DNA of 58,191 nt. Source: Chloroflexota bacterium. GTDB lineage: Bacteria > Chloroflexota > Dehalococcoidia > JACPQK01. Position 1 is the stretch's first letter. Each line of letters begins with the position of its first letter. The stretch lies in contig JACPQM010000004.1 in NCBI GenBank assembly GCA_016190505.1, positions 1 to 58,191 on the forward strand, given 5' to 3'. A program made the translations under genes and the position numbers. The notes below the pieces were generated by a model, which made no database searches, was not told the origin of the DNA, and worked only from the letters and a program-made list of their open reading frames with translations. Of the stretch, positions 56,483-58,191 are shown in pieces.

Positions 56483-56733
56483 ACTATGGCCTCAGGATCG
56501 TTCCTGCGGCCGAACGTGAAATGCGGAGGCTGCCTCGAGACGTTCTTCAGAGAGTCCACGAGCGTATCAGGAAGTTGCAGCGACAACCTTTTGCTCCGGG
56601 CGCCAGGAAACTTGCCGGCGGTTTGGGTTATCGGGTAAGGGTTGGAGACTACCGCATCGTCTTCGCCATAGACGAGGCACAGCGGGCGATAGCCATCACC
56701 TCGGTCCGCCATCGTCGCGAAGCCTACAGGTAG
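56479..56733 (+). CDS. RelE/ParE-family toxin
   Basis: An 84-residue toxin with a TTG start. RIVPAAEREMRRLPRDVLQR opens the RelE fold; KLAGGLGYRVRVGDYRIVFA and VRHRREAYR are the typical basic strand and tail. RelE toxins cut mRNA in the ribosomal A site, and ParE relatives hit gyrase. The R-V-R-V-G-D-Y-R-I-V-F motif is of the RelE kind, so mRNA cleavage is favoured. It is translationally coupled to the antitoxin (TTGA overlap). Confidence 0.88.
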   Translation: MNYGLRIVPAAEREMRRLPRDVLQRVHERIRKLQRQPFAPGARKLAGGLGYRVRVGDYRIVFAIDEAQRAIAITSVRHRREAYR

Positions 56734-56740
56734 TTCGGCA

Positions 56741-56794
56741 AGGACACCGGCCCTTCAAGCCGACAACACGGGTCCGAATCCCGTTGGGGGTACC
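56741..56794 (+). repeat. Partial copy of tRNA-Glu (3' two thirds)
   Basis: About 54 bases from AGGACACC to the acceptor match the tRNA at 56163-56214 with one change in the T loop (TTCGAA to TCCGAA), 578 bases downstream. CCA follows here by chance or design. The 5' third is missing, so it is not a functional tRNA. Confidence 0.88.
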
Positions 56795-56819
56795 AACCCC
56801 TACGCCTTCCTTGACCAAC

Positions 56820-56848
56820 TTGCCAGTGTAGTCTCTTTAGTCTATGAT
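56820..56848 (+). promoter_or_regulatory. Promoter of the orphan Phd-like gene
   Basis: TTGCCA, 17 nt, TATGAT, followed by a GTCACGAGGTGAG leader shared with the promoter at 57166. Confidence 0.6.
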
Positions 56849-56866
56849 GTGGTCACGAGGTGAGTC

Positions 56867-57133
56867 ATGGCGCGCGTTGGCATCAGGGAACTGAAGGCGA
56901 AACTCAGCTACTACCTGGACCAGGTCAAACAGGGCGAGCCTGTAACGATAACGGACCGGGGCACGCCGGTGGCGGTCATCTTGCCCACGCCGAAGAGCGA
57001 GCGGGAAAGGATGCTTGAGCTCGTGCGTCTGGGCCTTGTCACCTGGAGTGGGGGTAAACCCAAGGGGCTCAACCCGCGTTTGGTACTAGAGGGCAAGCCT
57101 CTTTCCAAGTACATCCTTGAGGGGCGAGATTGA
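56867..57133 (+). CDS. Phd/YefM-family antitoxin without adjacent toxin
   Basis: An 88-residue Phd-type antitoxin (MARVGIRELKAKLSYYLDQV, KQGEPVTITDRGTPVAVILP). It is a close paralog of the gene at 57213, with the same promoter and leader, so the two arose by tandem duplication. No toxin gene lies between them. It could cross-neutralise the PIN toxin downstream or be a leftover. The WSGGKPKG...GKPLSKYILEGRD tail is the part expected to contact a toxin. Confidence 0.83.
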   Translation: MARVGIRELKAKLSYYLDQVKQGEPVTITDRGTPVAVILPTPKSERERMLELVRLGLVTWSGGKPKGLNPRLVLEGKPLSKYILEGRD

Positions 57134-57165
57134 AACCTCAGCGCTGGCCGGTACCGGGGACGGAC

Positions 57166-57194
57166 TTGCTTACGTAGTCTCCTCGCCCTATCAT
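57166..57194 (+). promoter_or_regulatory. Promoter of the Phd/PIN pair
   Basis: TTGCTT, 17 nt, TATCAT, then GTAGTCACGAGGTGAG before the ATG. It is the duplicated counterpart of 56820-56848 with changed -35 and -10 bases. Confidence 0.6.
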
Positions 57195-57212
57195 GTAGTC
57201 ACGAGGTGAGGC

Positions 57213-57482
57213 ATGGCGCGTGTAGGCGTTCGTGAGTTGAAGACGAGGCTTAGCTACTACTTGGCCAGGGTGAAAGAAGGCGAATCGGTAACGATCACGG
57301 AGCGGGGTACCCCTGTAGCCATTATCCTCCCGTCCGGTGAGGGCCGGACCAGACAGGCTATGATGGAGCTTGTCCGCCAGGGTTTGGCGACTTGGAACGG
57401 GGGAAAACCCAAGGGTTCCCCCAACCCCGTTCCCGTGACCGGAAAGCCTGTTTCTGAAATAGTGCTCGAGGACAGGAGGTGA
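57213..57482 (+). CDS. Phd/YefM-family antitoxin
   Basis: An 89-residue Phd-type antitoxin (MARVGVRELKTRLSYYLARV, KEGESVTITERGTPVAIILP), about two-thirds identical to its neighbour at 56867. The C-terminal tail (WNGGKPKGSPNPVPVTGKPV) differs, which would change toxin contacts. Its stop overlaps the PIN toxin start (GGTGA), so the pair is translated together. The Phd N terminus should bind the leader palindromes and repress both promoters. Confidence 0.87.
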   Translation: MARVGVRELKTRLSYYLARVKEGESVTITERGTPVAIILPSGEGRTRQAMMELVRQGLATWNGGKPKGSPNPVPVTGKPVSEIVLEDRR

Positions 57483-57925
57483 TCCTCTACCTGGACACCA
57501 GTGCCCTGGTCAAGCTGTACATACTGGAACAGGGCTCGCCAGTGGTGGCCGAAAGTCTAGCTGTAGCGGAAGGTGTGGGTACTTCCCTGCTGACCTACGT
57601 GGAAACCCGCTCCGCACTAGCCAGGAAGAACCGAGAGGGCGGGTTTTCGCCCCACCAATATGAAGAGGCGTTGCTCGACTTCGAGGCCGACTGGGAGGGT
57701 TTTCTTGCGCTTGCCATAGGTCCTGACCTAGTCCGAGCCGCCGGCCGCCTCGCTGAACGGCATGGCCTACACGGAGCCGACGCGGTGCATCTGGCGTCAG
57801 CCGCACAATTGCGCGATGGCGCTCGCGAACCTGTCACGTTCTTGTGTGCGGACCGCCGCCTCACGGAGGCTGCCCAGGCCGAAGGACTGGATGCGGAGTT
57901 GGTGGGGGCTGAGGGCCGACCGTAG
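57479..57925 (+). CDS. PIN-domain toxin (VapC type)
   Basis: A 148-residue PIN ribonuclease with a GTG start. Acidic site residues are in ILYLDTSALVKLYILEQGSP, LTYVETRSALARK, LHGADAVHLASA and FLCADRRL, complete for metal binding. VapC toxins cut tRNAs or rRNA. It is paired with the Phd-like antitoxin just before it. The last codon and the stop (CCG TAG) belong to a GTAGGGGCGAACGG hairpin, as in several other genes here. Confidence 0.88.
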   Translation: MILYLDTSALVKLYILEQGSPVVAESLAVAEGVGTSLLTYVETRSALARKNREGGFSPHQYEEALLDFEADWEGFLALAIGPDLVRAAGRLAERHGLHGADAVHLASAAQLRDGAREPVTFLCADRRLTEAAQAEGLDAELVGAEGRP

Positions 57926-58191
57926 GGGCGAACGGCCGCTCGCCCCGACCCTTGACCGGACCTTTGCCTGGCCACGCTTGACTGCCCATCAGGTCAGTGA
58001 TATAAACACGGCAACGGACTAGCGTCCGTCTCTTCGAGCTGCGATGCCTAGCCTAACTTCCGCAGTTTGAGCTGTCAACGAGTTTTCGGCGGATTTTCCC
58101 AAACGTAAGCGGGCAGGCGTTGTGGTTTTGAATAGCGCTTGCCGAACGTGATCGATGGTGGAAATGCCGTGTAGTGTAGACGCCCGGCTGA
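57926..58191. other. Window end without a recognised gene
   Basis: After the hairpin remnant at 57923-57945 no reading frame with a ribosome site or RNA gene is recognised. A gene could begin beyond the window edge. Confidence 0.5.

Overview
The window is G+C-rich bacterial chromosome with no rRNA and no complete phage or insertion sequence. Several features suggest a Chloroflexota-like (possibly Dehalococcoidia-related) organism: an HspR-type heat-shock operon (dnaJ-hspR-clpC), a Qng1-type queuosine-salvage enzyme beside tgt, archaeal-looking small winged-helix regulators, cupredoxin-rich exported proteins, and very dense intergenic palindromes. This placement is an inference from gene content; no marker gene here proves it.

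Layout. 0-4 kb: an orphan four-cluster ferredoxin subunit, a clan AA aspartic protease pair and an orphan hydantoinase B. 4.4-9.1 kb: a surface-protein region with two tandem paralogous exported proteins, a degenerate relative, a CopG/PIN toxin-antitoxin pair and a 440-residue exported protein. 9.2-12.2 kb: a truncated macro-domain gene, a DegT aminotransferase, a Phd/PIN pair, tRNA-Asn and tRNA-Gln, and several tRNA-Asn-like remnants whose arms are replaced by palindromes. 12.3-16.2 kb: queuosine salvage (Qng1 and Tgt), a VTT membrane protein and a hydrolase. 16.2-21.5 kb: the heat-shock cluster (clpC, hspR, dnaJ, divergent hsp20) with a broken second clpC 3' end. 21.6-26.4 kb: a 1218-residue lipoprotein with ten cupredoxin domains, and a SCO-like lipoprotein.

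26.4-41.2 kb is an unusual signalling and surface locus: a CheY-like receiver, a coiled-coil protein, a MshEN-membrane fusion, three more members of the exported family, two ArnR-like winged-helix regulators, an OmpR/kinase pair, an exported coiled-coil protein, Gly/Trp/His-rich and His-rich exported proteins, a DUF192 fusion, a pseudo-receiver/GAF/degenerate HD-GYP/kinase hybrid and a PKD-DNRLRE protein. The exported family at 4.9 kb and 32.7 kb is preceded by the same promoter/operator layout, and both winged-helix genes are preceded by the same triple repeat. The two distant blocks therefore look like one regulon.

41.7-58 kb is mostly housekeeping: speD-speB, a CBS-containing site-2 protease, iscS-iscU, prfB with its programmed frameshift, endonuclease V, pmbA-tldD, a histidine phosphatase, endonuclease III, argC and tRNA-Glu. 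It ends in a toxin-antitoxin cluster: RelE-type between tRNA-Glu and a copy of its 3' part, then duplicated Phd genes and a PIN toxin.

Throughout, two kinds of short palindrome recur. One begins and ends with GTAGGGGCG/CGCCCCTAC around variable cores and often supplies the stop codon of the gene before it. The other is TCCCGA-loop-TCGGGA, found between genes, inside two coding genes and inside tRNA-like sequences.
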